DNA of 64,000 nt from Williamsia sp. (GCA_015069695.1 JADCRZ010000005.1:186001-250000); one strand, 5' to 3'. Shown: positions 53,683 to 63,292, counted from the first letter of the stretch. Made by a program: numbers and translations. Notes: generated by a model not told the origin, from the sequence alone.

Positions 53683-56600
53683 TCACAGAACAGGAAGGAT
53701 GCGCAATTCATGTTGACTGTCTGATACCCCGGGTTCCCGTTCAATCTCTATCGTCCCCGAATCCTTCCCGTCCTGTAAATCATGGTTCAGGTTTACTTTA
53801 TCCAACAGCCGCTGCACTTCCGGACGGCAGCTGCCGCATCCCAGGCCTGCACCTGTTGCCTGGCACAGGGCTTTTAGCTGGGTACAACCTTCCTTGATTT
53901 TGTTTGCAATATTTCCCTCACCTACATTGTTGCAGGAGCAAACCAGTTTGCCAAGCACGGGCTGCGCCTTTTTCCCGGAGCGCAGAAGCTCCAGCCTTTT
54001 TTCAGACAGCTCTGTTCCCTGTTCGATCAGGTCTTTGAACTCAACAAACTCTGTCTTGTCGCCGATCAGGATGGCGCCTACCATCTTGTCTTTGTGAATG
54101 ATGCACTTTTTGTAGTAGCGCTTTGCTTTGTCAAGAAAGATCACTTCTTCATAAGCCGGATCGTCAGGTGGTGTTTCCGCCATGCCCAGTGAGCAAAGTT
54201 CGGTGCCGTGCATCTTCAGGATATTCATGGAAAGGGAGCCCTGGTAATAGCGGCTGATGTCGCCGCTTAAATGCCGGGCAACAATCTCTGCCTGCTGCTC
54301 TGCCGCGGCAGTGATGCCATACAGGTTGCCCTTGAATTCAGCAACTTCGCCCAGCGCATAGATGTGCTCATCATGGGTTTGCAGCCAATCGTTCACTACT
54401 ATGCCCCGTTTGCAGGCGAGTCCGCAGGCCTTTGCCAGACCTGTATCCGGAACAGTACCGATGGCTACGATCATAGCCTGGCAAGGGATTTCACGGCCGC
54501 TTTTCAGGCGCAGGCCCTGCAGCAACCGTTTGCCGAGCAGGCGATCCACCTCGTCGTTGTAATAAATCTCAATCCCTTTTTCCCGCAGGATGGATTGGAG
54601 CAGCTGGCTGCCCACGGCATCCAGCTGGCGGTCCATGAGCTTGCTGCTGCGCTGGATCAGGCAAACGGCTACGCCCGTCTCACACAGGGAGGCGGCCATT
54701 TCTATTCCCAGCAAGCCACCGCCTACAATGGCTACCTTGCCCAGGGCCGGGTCGAGATGCGCTTTGAAATGATCGGCATCGTGGCGGCTGCGCATGGTAA
54801 AAACGCCGCGCATATCCGGCAGGTCTTTTAACCGGGCAGGCTGGCTGCCGGTAGCAATGATCAGCACATCATAATTGTGCAACCGCCCCTTGCTGTCGGT
54901 CGCGGTTTTCTGTACCCGGTCGATCTGCTCGATGCTGGTGCCGCGGTACAGGGTGATGTTGTAATCCTGCTCTTCTTCGCGCTTCATTTTCTGCAACTGC
55001 GTCCATTGCTGCGCACCGCTGATGTAATCGGGCAGCATTACCCGGTTGTAAAAGGGGTATTCTTCCTTGCTGAATACCACAATTTCATCTGCTGTGTTCA
55101 GGGCACGGTAACTTTTTACAAAACCAAAAGCACCGGCCCCGGCACCGATCACCAGGATTTTTTGTCTGGGCTTGTGGTACCGTTGCACCTGCACCGCAGA
55201 GAACTTGAAATCAGGTTGTTTGCTTATCCCATCAAGCAGGTTGGGGGTTAGGTTATTGGCCCGGTTCAGGTCGTTGTTCAGGATCTTGCCCCAGTGCATG
55301 GGCAGAAAAACAATGCCCCTTCTGATATCAGTGCTGAGCCTGGCTTTTACCCGCACCTGGCCCCGCTTGTTGACTACTTCCACTAAATCATGTTCTGCGA
55401 TCTGCCGCACGGCTGCATCATCGGGGTGCATTTCCAGGAAGGACTCGGCCACGTGTTTTTTCAGCCTGCTCACTTTGCCGGTTTTGGTCATGGTATGCCA
55501 CTGGTCGCGGATGCGGCCCGTGGTTAAGATCAGCGGCAGCTCAGGGGTTACCGGCTCTGAACCATTTTCATCATCTACTGCATGAATGACCGCTCTTTGT
55601 GAAGGCGTGTAAAACCGGTGATCAGTGAACAGCCGTGGCGATTCCATGCCATCCTCTTTGTAAGGATACTGCACGCTGCCTTTTTGCTTCAGTATATCGT
55701 AACTGAGTGCGCTGATGTCTACATGGGTGCCGGCGGTAGAGCGGCAATGCTCATCATAGATCTCGGAAGAATCTTTGTAATCGAATCCCCTGTAGCCAAG
55801 CTGGCGTGCAAAGCGGCAGATGATCTCAGCATCGGGGAGGGCCTCACCAGGGGCATCCACTATTTTGCGGAGGTAAGTAATGCGGCGCTCTGCATTTGTC
55901 ATGGTGCCTTCTTTTTCTGCCCAGGCAGCGGCTGGCAGCACCACATCGGCGTACTGAATGGTTTCCGGTTTGTTGCTCACTTCCTGTACTACCACAAAGC
56001 GGGCTTTTTGCAAAGCTGCTTCGGCTTTGCGTACATCGGGCAGACTGACCAACGGGTTGGTGCCCATGATCCAGATGGCTTTTAACCGGCCGTCTTCCAG
56101 TGCTTCAAACATCTCTGTTGCCGTATAGCCAGGTTGGGGGTTGATGGCAGCGCCACCCCAAAACTGCTGCATAAAGGCCCGGTCTTGTGGGCTGGACAGG
56201 TTGCGGTGTGCAGGTAACATAGTGGCCATCCCGCCTACTTCCCGGCCGCCCATGGCATTGGGTTGTCCTGTAAGCGAGAACGGCCCGCTCCCTGGCTTCC
56301 CGATCTGGCCGGTGATCAGGTTCAGGTTGATCAGGCTAAGATTTTTGTTGACCCCAACCGAACTTTGGTTCAGTCCCATCGTCCACATGGTAATAAAGCC
56401 CTGTGCTTTGGCGATATAAGCGGCAGCCTCCCGGAGTTTGTCCTCTTCTATTCCGCAGACCGCAGCTGCTTCCGTTACCGTACGCTCCATCACCTTTTGC
56501 TTGTACTGCTCGAAGCCTTCGGTATGGTTCCTGATAAATGATACATCGATCGCGCCTTCCTCGAGCAGGAGCCGGCCAATGGCATGGTGGAGGATGATGT

Positions 56601-57267
56601 CTGTGCCGGGTTTCAACTGCAGGTGTACATCGGCGTAAGCACAGGTTTGTGTATTGCGCGGATCGCTTACAATGATCTTCAGGGCAGGATTGGCAGCCCT
56701 GGCTGCTTCTACCCTGCGCCAGATGATGGGGTGGCACCAGGCCGGATTGGCGCCGGCCACAAAAAAGCAATCAGCCAGTTCCAGATCATCATAGCTCACC
56801 GGCACGCTGTCTTCACCCAGGCTCGTCTTGTAGGCCATCACTGCACTGCTCATGCACAACCGCGAGTTGGTGTCGATGTTGTTGCTGCCGATAAACCCTT
56901 TGATGAGCTTGTTCACCACGTAGTACTCTTCCGTCAGGCATTGTCCGGAAGCATAAAATCCTACCGAGTCCGGGCCCCATTTCCGGATAAAGGTTTTGAA
57001 AACAGCGGCTGTTCTTTCCAGGGCCTGCCCCCAGCTTACGCGCTGCCGGGGCAATCCCTTGTTGTAGCGCATTTCCGGGTACAGCAACCGGTCGCTCCTG
57101 TCCATCACAGTATAGTGCAGGTTCATGCCCTTGCTGCAAAGCATCCCCTTATTTACCGGATGATCCTTATCGCCTTCCACCCGCAGGTTCCCATTCTCTT
57201 CCCGGTGCACCACCACGCCGCATCCTACACCACAGTAACAACAGGTTGTTTTGAAAGAAGCTGTCAT
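53683..57267 (-). CDS. Assimilatory nitrate reductase fused to FAD and BFD [2Fe-2S] domains
   Basis: A 1194-aa protein. Residues 1-~690 are a Mo-bis-MGD oxidoreductase of the NasA/NapA type with an N-terminal [4Fe-4S] site (TCCYCGVGCG and GMLCSKGMNLH). Residues ~705-1095 form an FAD/NAD(P)-type domain like the N-terminus of NirB (KILVIGAGAGAFGF, VAIVGGGLLGIEMA). Residues ~1109-1158 are a BFD-like [2Fe-2S] domain (VCSCNNVGEGN, GCGSCRPEV). Together they could carry electrons from NAD(P)H to nitrate in one chain, so no separate NasB is needed. The last ~35 residues are encoded by or next to a palindromic repeat and are likely not structural. No signal peptide: cytosolic, assimilatory. Confidence 0.85.
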   Translation of the reverse strand: MTASFKTTCCYCGVGCGVVVHREENGNLRVEGDKDHPVNKGMLCSKGMNLHYTVMDRSDRLLYPEMRYNKGLPRQRVSWGQALERTAAVFKTFIRKWGPDSVGFYASGQCLTEEYYVVNKLIKGFIGSNNIDTNSRLCMSSAVMAYKTSLGEDSVPVSYDDLELADCFFVAGANPAWCHPIIWRRVEAARAANPALKIIVSDPRNTQTCAYADVHLQLKPGTDIILHHAIGRLLLEEGAIDVSFIRNHTEGFEQYKQKVMERTVTEAAAVCGIEEDKLREAAAYIAKAQGFITMWTMGLNQSSVGVNKNLSLINLNLITGQIGKPGSGPFSLTGQPNAMGGREVGGMATMLPAHRNLSSPQDRAFMQQFWGGAAINPQPGYTATEMFEALEDGRLKAIWIMGTNPLVSLPDVRKAEAALQKARFVVVQEVSNKPETIQYADVVLPAAAWAEKEGTMTNAERRITYLRKIVDAPGEALPDAEIICRFARQLGYRGFDYKDSSEIYDEHCRSTAGTHVDISALSYDILKQKGSVQYPYKEDGMESPRLFTDHRFYTPSQRAVIHAVDDENGSEPVTPELPLILTTGRIRDQWHTMTKTGKVSRLKKHVAESFLEMHPDDAAVRQIAEHDLVEVVNKRGQVRVKARLSTDIRRGIVFLPMHWGKILNNDLNRANNLTPNLLDGISKQPDFKFSAVQVQRYHKPRQKILVIGAGAGAFGFVKSYRALNTADEIVVFSKEEYPFYNRVMLPDYISGAQQWTQLQKMKREEEQDYNITLYRGTSIEQIDRVQKTATDSKGRLHNYDVLIIATGSQPARLKDLPDMRGVFTMRSRHDADHFKAHLDPALGKVAIVGGGLLGIEMAASLCETGVAVCLIQRSSKLMDRQLDAVGSQLLQSILREKGIEIYYNDEVDRLLGKRLLQGLRLKSGREIPCQAMIVAIGTVPDTGLAKACGLACKRGIVVNDWLQTHDEHIYALGEVAEFKGNLYGITAAAEQQAEIVARHLSGDISRYYQGSLSMNILKMHGTELCSLGMAETPPDDPAYEEVIFLDKAKRYYKKCIIHKDKMVGAILIGDKTEFVEFKDLIEQGTELSEKRLELLRSGKKAQPVLGKLVCSCNNVGEGNIANKIKEGCTQLKALCQATGAGLGCGSCRPEVQRLLDKVNLNHDLQDGKDSGTIEIEREPGVSDSQHELRILPVL
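53772..53791. repeat. Palindromic-repeat arm inside a coding tail, copy 4
   Basis: CCTGTAAATCATGGTTCAGG matches the right arm of the repeat, and the preceding ATCCTTCCCGT resembles the usual TCCCTCCCAT spacer. It lies within the 3' end of the nitrate reductase gene and is translated as part of NLNHDLQDGKDSG. Confidence 0.65.
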
Positions 57268-57282
57268 GAAATAAATTTTTTG

Positions 57283-57381
57283 TGAACCATGATTTACAGG
57301 ATGAGGAGGGATGCTGGGATTGAAGACATGAAGTGATTTAATCTCCGAATCCCTCCCATCCTGTAAATCATGGTTCAGACA
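57283..57381. repeat. Palindromic repeat, copy 5 (two long arms)
   Basis: TGAACCATGATTTACAGG (57283-57300) and its exact complement (57360-57377) form arms that extend by a less exact ~14 bases (GGAGGGAT and TCCCTCCC). They fill the 116-bp gap between the MFS gene and the nitrate reductase start, ahead of the ATG at 57267. Confidence 0.75.
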
Positions 57382-57383
57382 AT

Positions 57384-58682
57384 TCAGACGAATGATATCT
57401 CCGGCACTGCCACTGTTTCTTCTTCCTTCTTATAAAAACGGGTCAGAAAAACAAGGGCTGATGCGGTGATTACGGCATAACCGATATATGTAAACGCTTG
57501 GGCATACGAGATGGTAGCTGATTTAAAGAGAAAGCCAAACAACATACCGCCTAAGTTGCCGCCGGCGCCTACGATGCCGCTGATCAGACCTACATTTTCT
57601 TTGTTGATAAAAGGTACGATGCCATAGGTGGCTCCATTGGCCATCTTAAGGAACAGCGCAAAGCTCAGCATGGATGCAATGGCCAGCGGAAGCGTGCCTG
57701 CATGCGAAAACAGCAGGAGCCCGGCGCCTTCCAGCAACAGCACGATGGCCAGCAGGGTTCCTTTCCCCTGCATACCAAAGCGCTTGCCGGCCTTGTCGGA
57801 GAATACGCCGCCCAGCGCACGCGCAAATAAGTTCATAAAGCCAAAGATACCTGCCCAGAAACCGGCCGCCGACTGGGATAATTTAAAGGTATCTGTAAAA
57901 TGAAGGGCGGCTACATTGTCGAATGTGATCTCCATGCCAAAGCACATGGCATAAGCAACTGTCAGTGCCCAGATGCGCCAGTCTTTCAGCACGCTCCAGT
58001 CCGTACTTTTGGGGGTAGTTCCGGTTCTGTTGATCTCGTCATAATTGCCTGCAGGTGTGTCTTTCGTAAAGCGGTAATAGAGAAAGGCTACGATCAGCAT
58101 CATAACACCGGGAACGATCATGGCATAGCGCCAGGCCTCACCTTTGGTAAAGCCCATAGCTACAATGGCTGCAAATATCAAAGGCATCACCATATTCGTA
58201 ACGCCGCCACCCAGGTTGCCCCAGCCGCCGGCCACCGCGTTGGCCGTGCCTTTGATACTGGATGCAAACATCATGGACGTATGAAACTGCGTGATTACAA
58301 ACGAAGCGCCGATAATGCCTATAGCGGCCCTGAACAATAAGAATGAAGTGTAATCAGTCGCCAGTCCTACAAGCATCACCGGCAGCGAGCCGATCAATAA
58401 CAAGCGGATGGCCGTTTTGCGCGGCCCCCAGGTATCGCATAATTTGCCGATGAGCAGGCGGGCAACAATGGTAGAGGAAACAGACACAATGATCAGGGTG
58501 CCTACTTCGCTCTTGCTGAGGTGGAGCTCTTCCCGGATAGTAGGCATGAGCGGCGCCAAGCCGAACCAGCCAAAAAAGCAGACAAAAAACATCAGCCAGG
58601 TAGTATGGAACGTGCGCATCTGAATGCCTTTCAGGCTAAAGATATTCAGCTTGTCGAGTGGTTGTGTGGTTGATTGTTGCAT
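57384..58682 (-). CDS. NarK/NasA-type nitrate/nitrite MFS transporter
   Basis: The frame opens upstream at a TTG (58781); the ATG at 58682 (MQQSTTQPLDKLNIF) leaves the porin gene free and is preferred, giving 432 aa. Twelve membrane helices are visible, with FGWFGLAPLMPTIREEL and the family-typical GGWGNLGGGVTNMVMP and GIVGAGGNLGGMLFGF (nitrate-signature-like Gly-rich helices). It should import nitrate and/or export nitrite in this operon. It lies 70 bp after the porin gene. Confidence 0.85.
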   Translation of the reverse strand: MQQSTTQPLDKLNIFSLKGIQMRTFHTTWLMFFVCFFGWFGLAPLMPTIREELHLSKSEVGTLIIVSVSSTIVARLLIGKLCDTWGPRKTAIRLLLIGSLPVMLVGLATDYTSFLLFRAAIGIIGASFVITQFHTSMMFASSIKGTANAVAGGWGNLGGGVTNMVMPLIFAAIVAMGFTKGEAWRYAMIVPGVMMLIVAFLYYRFTKDTPAGNYDEINRTGTTPKSTDWSVLKDWRIWALTVAYAMCFGMEITFDNVAALHFTDTFKLSQSAAGFWAGIFGFMNLFARALGGVFSDKAGKRFGMQGKGTLLAIVLLLEGAGLLLFSHAGTLPLAIASMLSFALFLKMANGATYGIVPFINKENVGLISGIVGAGGNLGGMLFGFLFKSATISYAQAFTYIGYAVITASALVFLTRFYKKEEETVAVPEISFV

Positions 58683-58752
58683 GGTAAAAAGCGTTGTGGT
58701 GCAGGAGATTTGTAGTTGTAAAAAATGTGGTTGACAGAAAAGCAGGGAGGAG

Positions 58753-60105
58753 TTACTTAACCAGTAGTTCAGGTTTAACAATGATCATCAGGTACACCCA
58801 GTTTGCATTGCGCTTTGCGCGGGGTATGTTTTTAACAGGAGCCGATGCGAGCAGCGGGGTGGAGAAATAACGGCTGTAACCGCCTTCAAAACCGATTTGT
58901 TTGGTAAGCGTATAGTTGCCCACCAGGTCCACTTCCTGGCCGAGGTTGCGCGCTGCTTTGCCTGCATAAAGAACGGGTGCGGCACTGCTGAACTGGTGTG
59001 CATCGGCCAGCAGTAAAAACTTGCCGGAGGGTTTGAACCTGGTCTTAATATAATAATCCGTCAAGCCGCCCTTGCCGAATAGACTTCCGGCATAGTAGTA
59101 GTCCATCAGGCCCCAGAATTTATGCGGTGTTCCATACAGCGGGTCAAAAGCCTTGCTGGCCGCGCCCGTGCTGCCACCGGATGTATAATCTACTCCTGCA
59201 CCTGCACTGAAAGTCTTGTATAAACTGTATTGTGCCGACAGGCTCAGCAGATAACCCCTGATCTTTTGGAGCGAGCTTGTTTTGCCGAACTGGTAGTAAG
59301 CAGAAGCCGTTACGCCCAGTTGATTGAAAGTGTTGTTGAAATAAAAACCAGTGGTAGCGCGGGATACAGCACCCGGCTGATAGGTTTTTACGGTAGCCCC
59401 GTTGATGCTGTCCATCCTGTACTTGCTGAACTGGTCGGCCAGAAAAAGATAAGACAGGTTACCATGCGCGAGTTTTTTCCCGGCATATAAAAGTTGCATG
59501 CCTTTATACATCGCGCCGCCATTGGTATTGCCGGCGTAGGTGCCTTGTGTGGCATTGGTGTAAGTGGTGCCCGCGCTGTTTTCCCGGTTTTGGTTGAAGG
59601 CGACGCCAAGATGCAGCATGATCTCCTTGCCTTCCCATTTCAGCAAAGCGGCATCGTGCCTCCGTGCAGCCTGTGCCCAGTCTAAATTACCGAGCAGGCG
59701 CTGGTCGTCGTACACCAGTTCCTGCCTGCCTGCTTTGAGGCTCAGCGAGCCTGTTTTCAGGCTGCTGTCAGTAAGCAGGATCTCGGCCCAGGCTTCGTGC
59801 AGCATCAGTCCGTTGTTGTCCTGCGTGGTGCTTCGGTTGATGGTGGAAACGTCCTGTCCCCATATACGCACGTCCTGTGCTGCTACGAAAAATTTAAGGC
59901 GGTTGTAATTGTAGCCCAGGTTCAGGCGGGTGCGCTGGGATGTAAAGAAAGCAGGCTGGGTGCCCTGTGGAAGGGGCGCACCCTGGCCGTCCCTGAATTC
60001 GGTGCGCGTACGCAGTTGCCCGCCCAGCGTGAGTTGCGCCGTTGAATGCAGGCAAAGCAGGGAGAGCGCCATCCAGGCGCTTCCCCATGCGATCGGCTTT
60101 TTCAT
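58753..60105 (-). CDS. Alginate-export-type outer-membrane porin
   Basis: A 450-aa protein with a signal peptide (AWMALSLLCLHSTAQ). The chain is strand-rich with alternating aromatic ends (RTRTEFRDG, SQRTRLNLGYNYNRLKFFVAAQDVRIWGQ, AGRQELVYDDQRLLGNLDW, LDWAQAARRHDAALLKWEG), the pattern of the alginate_export porin family. Alginate genes are absent, and the gene sits between nirD and the nitrate transporter. It may therefore be the outer-membrane path for nitrate or nitrite. Ligand assignment rests on position. Confidence 0.7.
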   Translation of the reverse strand: MKKPIAWGSAWMALSLLCLHSTAQLTLGGQLRTRTEFRDGQGAPLPQGTQPAFFTSQRTRLNLGYNYNRLKFFVAAQDVRIWGQDVSTINRSTTQDNNGLMLHEAWAEILLTDSSLKTGSLSLKAGRQELVYDDQRLLGNLDWAQAARRHDAALLKWEGKEIMLHLGVAFNQNRENSAGTTYTNATQGTYAGNTNGGAMYKGMQLLYAGKKLAHGNLSYLFLADQFSKYRMDSINGATVKTYQPGAVSRATTGFYFNNTFNQLGVTASAYYQFGKTSSLQKIRGYLLSLSAQYSLYKTFSAGAGVDYTSGGSTGAASKAFDPLYGTPHKFWGLMDYYYAGSLFGKGGLTDYYIKTRFKPSGKFLLLADAHQFSSAAPVLYAGKAARNLGQEVDLVGNYTLTKQIGFEGGYSRYFSTPLLASAPVKNIPRAKRNANWVYLMIIVKPELLVK

Positions 60106-60185
60106 GTAAATTTGGTTGGTTTTAATTGAGTAATGACGATTAGGCCATCACCCGGCTGAGGTTGCCGCCTCGCCGGGTTCTGTTT

Positions 60186-60563
60186 TTAAAAAGCGATTGC
60201 ATATTCTTCTGCCGGTACGCCGATGTATACAAGACCGTCTTCAGTCTTTACCGGGTAAATGGTCAGGCTGTCGCAATCGCTTCCGCTTAAACAACGGCCA
60301 TCTATAAGCGAAAAAGTGTTTTTGTGAAAAGGGCAGGCGATCTTGGGCTCGCCCTGCTGCGATCCGATCATGCCGCGGCTCAGGGCCATCTGCATGCGGT
60401 GCGGACAAAGATTCTGCGTGGCATACCATTCGCCCCGGCGGGTAAAGTTGAACAGGGCGATCTGGGTGTTTTTGTACTTGACGCATACGCCGCCGTTTTC
60501 AGGTACATCGGCGGTGGAACAGGCGATAAACCAGCTTGTGCTGGCGGTGAGGATATTGCTCAT
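60186..60563 (-). CDS. nirD: Nitrite reductase small subunit, Rieske type
   Basis: A 125-aa protein with a Rieske [2Fe-2S] site: the Cys-His pairs are CPHRMQ and CPFHKNTF, followed by the GRCLSG loop. This is the usual NirD size. It assists the NADH nitrite reductase NirB encoded directly upstream on the same strand. Spacing is 134 bp from nirB and 80 bp to the porin gene. Confidence 0.85.
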   Translation of the reverse strand: MSNILTASTSWFIACSTADVPENGGVCVKYKNTQIALFNFTRRGEWYATQNLCPHRMQMALSRGMIGSQQGEPKIACPFHKNTFSLIDGRCLSGSDCDSLTIYPVKTEDGLVYIGVPAEEYAIAF

Positions 60564-60697
60564 AGTAGAATGGTTTTAAGATTCATCCGGTGTTTACAAC
60601 ATATGAGCAAGCAATCGTTTATGGCGGGCAACCGGGCGGGGGGAGTAAAGCCGGTCAGTCTCAGGAATGCATCTGTGTTGTCAAAAAATGTTCTGGA

Positions 60698-63196
60698 TTA
60701 TTTCCAGTCCACTGCACGTTTCTGGTCTCTCATGGATTCAAACTGGGCGGTCGGATCTTTTTCCCGGGGTGCATTTACAAAATGGGCAAAGCGTTTCTGC
60801 AGCTCGGGGCTGTCCACCACTTCTTTCCATTCACATTGGTAATTGTCTACGAGCAGTTGCATCTCTGCCTCCAGCTGGGCAGCTATGCCCAGGCTATCGT
60901 TCACTACTACATTGCGCAGGTAATCGATGCCGCCTTCCATTTTGTTGAGCCAGGTGGCAGTCCGTGTGAGCGGGTCGGCGGTTTTTATATAGAACATCAG
61001 GAAGCGGTCGATGTAGCGGATGCAGGTTTCGGAGTCAATGTCTGAAGCCAGCAGCAGCGCATGTTGTGGCTTGCTGCCGCCATTGCCGCATACAAACAGG
61101 TTCCAGCCTTTTTCGGTAGCGATGATGCCAAAATCCTTTGACTTGGCTTCCGCGCATTCCCGGATGCAGCCTGATACGGCAGATTTTAATTTGTGAGGCG
61201 CGCGCAGACCGCGGTAGCGCTCTTCGATGCGGATAGCATAGCTTACGCTGTCGTGCAGGCCAAAGCGGCACCAGGTAGAACCTACGCAGCTTTTCACGGT
61301 ACGCAAAGCCTTGCCGTATGCATGCCCGCTTTCAAAGCCTGCATCAATCAGCTCTTTCCAGATCTGGGGCAGGTCGTTGAGATGGGCTCCAAACATATCG
61401 ATGCGCTGGCCACCGGTAATTTTTGTATAGAGGTTATATTTCTGTGCTATCTGCCCGATCACAATTAATTTTTCCGGTGATATCTCGCCGCCGGGTATCC
61501 GTGGTACGACCGAGTAAGTGCCTCCTTTCTGGATATTGGCCAGGAAGCGGTCGTTGGAATCCTGGGCCGTGTCGTTGCCTTTTTTCAGGATCATTTCATT
61601 CCACAGGCTGGCAAGGATAGAACTGACGGCGGGTTTGCACAGTTCGCAGCCATCCCCGTTGCCTAACATGCCCAGCACGTCTTCATATGACTTCAGCTCT
61701 TTTAATTTTACCACGTCATACAGTTCCTGGCGCGAATAGCCAAAGTGTTCACAGAGTACGTTGCGGATGTATTTGCCCTGTGCCTTCATGGTGTGTACCA
61801 TCAGGTCTTTCAGCATAGGTACGCAACCGCCGCAGCCGGTGCCGGCCTTTGTGCATTTCTTGATGCTGTCCACTGTTTCGCAGCCGCTGCTAACGGCGTC
61901 GCACACGTCCTTTTTAGAGATATTTTCACAGCTGCATATCAGGGCGTCATCCGGCAGTCCGGCAACGCCGGCACCTGCGTCGGCGCCCGAGCCGCCCCGT
62001 GTGCCGAGGATCATATCTTCCGGATTGGGCGGCAGTACGATCCTGTTCTTGCAGGTTTGCAGCAGCATGTTATACGCTTCGGCATCTCCTACCAGGATAC
62101 CGCCCAAAAGTTGTTTCCCGTCGTGGGTGAGGTTGATCCGTTTGTAAATGCCCTTCATGGTATCTTCAAACACGACCGTGCGACCTTCTGCCTGCGGCAC
62201 AAAGGGATTGCCAAAGCTGGCCACATCAATGCCGATCAGTTTGAGCTTGGTGCTCATGTCATAAGGAGCAAATTGTTTGCTGCCGCCGGTGAGGCGGGTA
62301 GCTACTACATCGGCCATTTCATAGCCGGGCGCCACCAGGCCGTAGATCATGCCTTGAAAAAGGGCACATTCGCCGATGGCAAAAATGGCCGGATCACTGG
62401 TTTGCAGGTGTTCGTTTACAACGATACCGCCCCGCTGGCCGGTTTCCAGTCCGCAGAGTTTTGCCAGCTCATCGCGGGGTTTGATGCCGGCTGAAATAAT
62501 CAGGATATCTGTATGAATGCTGGTTTCATCGGTGAACTGCATGCCGGTAATGGCATCGTTGCCCAGGATTTGGGCGGTGTTCTTGCCCGTATGGATCTTC
62601 AGGCCTAGGTTTTCCAGTTTTGCTTTCAGCATTTTTGAGCCGGCGTCGTCGATCTGGCGGGGCATGAGCCGGTCGGCAAATTCTATTACATGTGTGTCGC
62701 GGATGCCCAGGTCGAGCAGGGCCTTGGCGGCTTCGAGGCCCAGCAGTCCGCCACCTATCACGGCGCCGGTTTTTGCGCCTTTGGCAAAGCTGCTGATCAT
62801 TTCGAGGTCTTCGATGGTGCGGTACACAAAAACGCCTTGCTTTTCCACGCCGGGTACGGGCGGCACAAATGCAGAAGAGCCGGTGGCCAGGACCAGGTAA
62901 TCATAGGGGGCTGTGGTGCCGTGGAATGAGTGGACGGTTTTGTTGGTGGGGTCGATGCTTTGAATGGGGTCGCCTGTGTAAAGGGTGATGCCATTGGCTG
63001 CATACCATCCGGCTGGAGCCATGCTGAGCTCGTCGGCTGTTTTACCGGAAAAATATTCGCTTAGGTGAACGCGGTCGTAGGCCGGTCTTGTTTCTTCTCC
63101 AAATACGGATAGCTGAACAGAGCCGGCGCCCTTAGACAGAAGTTTCTCGCAGAACTTGTATCCGACCATGCCATTGCCGATTACAACGACTTTCAT
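60698..63196 (-). CDS. nirB: NAD(P)H-dependent nitrite reductase large subunit
   Basis: An 832-aa protein of normal NirB length. An N-terminal FAD/NAD(P)H domain (VVIGNGMVGYKFCEKL, GAVIGGGLLGLEAAKALL) leads to a BFD-like [2Fe-2S] domain (LICSCENISKKDV, GCGGCVPML). The C-terminal nitrite/sulfite reductase domain has CVGSTWCRFG and SGCIRECAEAKSKD, which bind the [4Fe-4S]/sirohaem centre. The reaction is nitrite to ammonium with NAD(P)H. It is the first gene of the operon; a sirohaem-pathway gene diverges from it. Confidence 0.95.
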   Translation of the reverse strand: MKVVVIGNGMVGYKFCEKLLSKGAGSVQLSVFGEETRPAYDRVHLSEYFSGKTADELSMAPAGWYAANGITLYTGDPIQSIDPTNKTVHSFHGTTAPYDYLVLATGSSAFVPPVPGVEKQGVFVYRTIEDLEMISSFAKGAKTGAVIGGGLLGLEAAKALLDLGIRDTHVIEFADRLMPRQIDDAGSKMLKAKLENLGLKIHTGKNTAQILGNDAITGMQFTDETSIHTDILIISAGIKPRDELAKLCGLETGQRGGIVVNEHLQTSDPAIFAIGECALFQGMIYGLVAPGYEMADVVATRLTGGSKQFAPYDMSTKLKLIGIDVASFGNPFVPQAEGRTVVFEDTMKGIYKRINLTHDGKQLLGGILVGDAEAYNMLLQTCKNRIVLPPNPEDMILGTRGGSGADAGAGVAGLPDDALICSCENISKKDVCDAVSSGCETVDSIKKCTKAGTGCGGCVPMLKDLMVHTMKAQGKYIRNVLCEHFGYSRQELYDVVKLKELKSYEDVLGMLGNGDGCELCKPAVSSILASLWNEMILKKGNDTAQDSNDRFLANIQKGGTYSVVPRIPGGEISPEKLIVIGQIAQKYNLYTKITGGQRIDMFGAHLNDLPQIWKELIDAGFESGHAYGKALRTVKSCVGSTWCRFGLHDSVSYAIRIEERYRGLRAPHKLKSAVSGCIRECAEAKSKDFGIIATEKGWNLFVCGNGGSKPQHALLLASDIDSETCIRYIDRFLMFYIKTADPLTRTATWLNKMEGGIDYLRNVVVNDSLGIAAQLEAEMQLLVDNYQCEWKEVVDSPELQKRFAHFVNAPREKDPTAQFESMRDQKRAVDWK

Positions 63197-63274
63197 AGCT
63201 AGTGGTTTGTTGGTGTAAAAAAGTAATATTATATATTATTCTATATGGAGCGAGCGGCGTTGATTGATGAAATT

Positions 63275-63292
63275 ATCATATTAAAATATGAT
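63275..63292. promoter_or_regulatory. Palindrome ATCATATT-AA-AATATGAT
   Basis: A perfect 8+2+8 inverted repeat. It lies just past the nirB -7 box on the minus strand, near the probable start of transcription, where a bound protein would repress. It has TGAT/ATCA ends like other Crp/Fnr-type sites. Confidence 0.4.

Noticed and set aside
58753-58781. Overlap between the porin and MFS genes
   Set aside because: It arises only from the upstream TTG of the MFS frame; the ATG at 58682 removes it.
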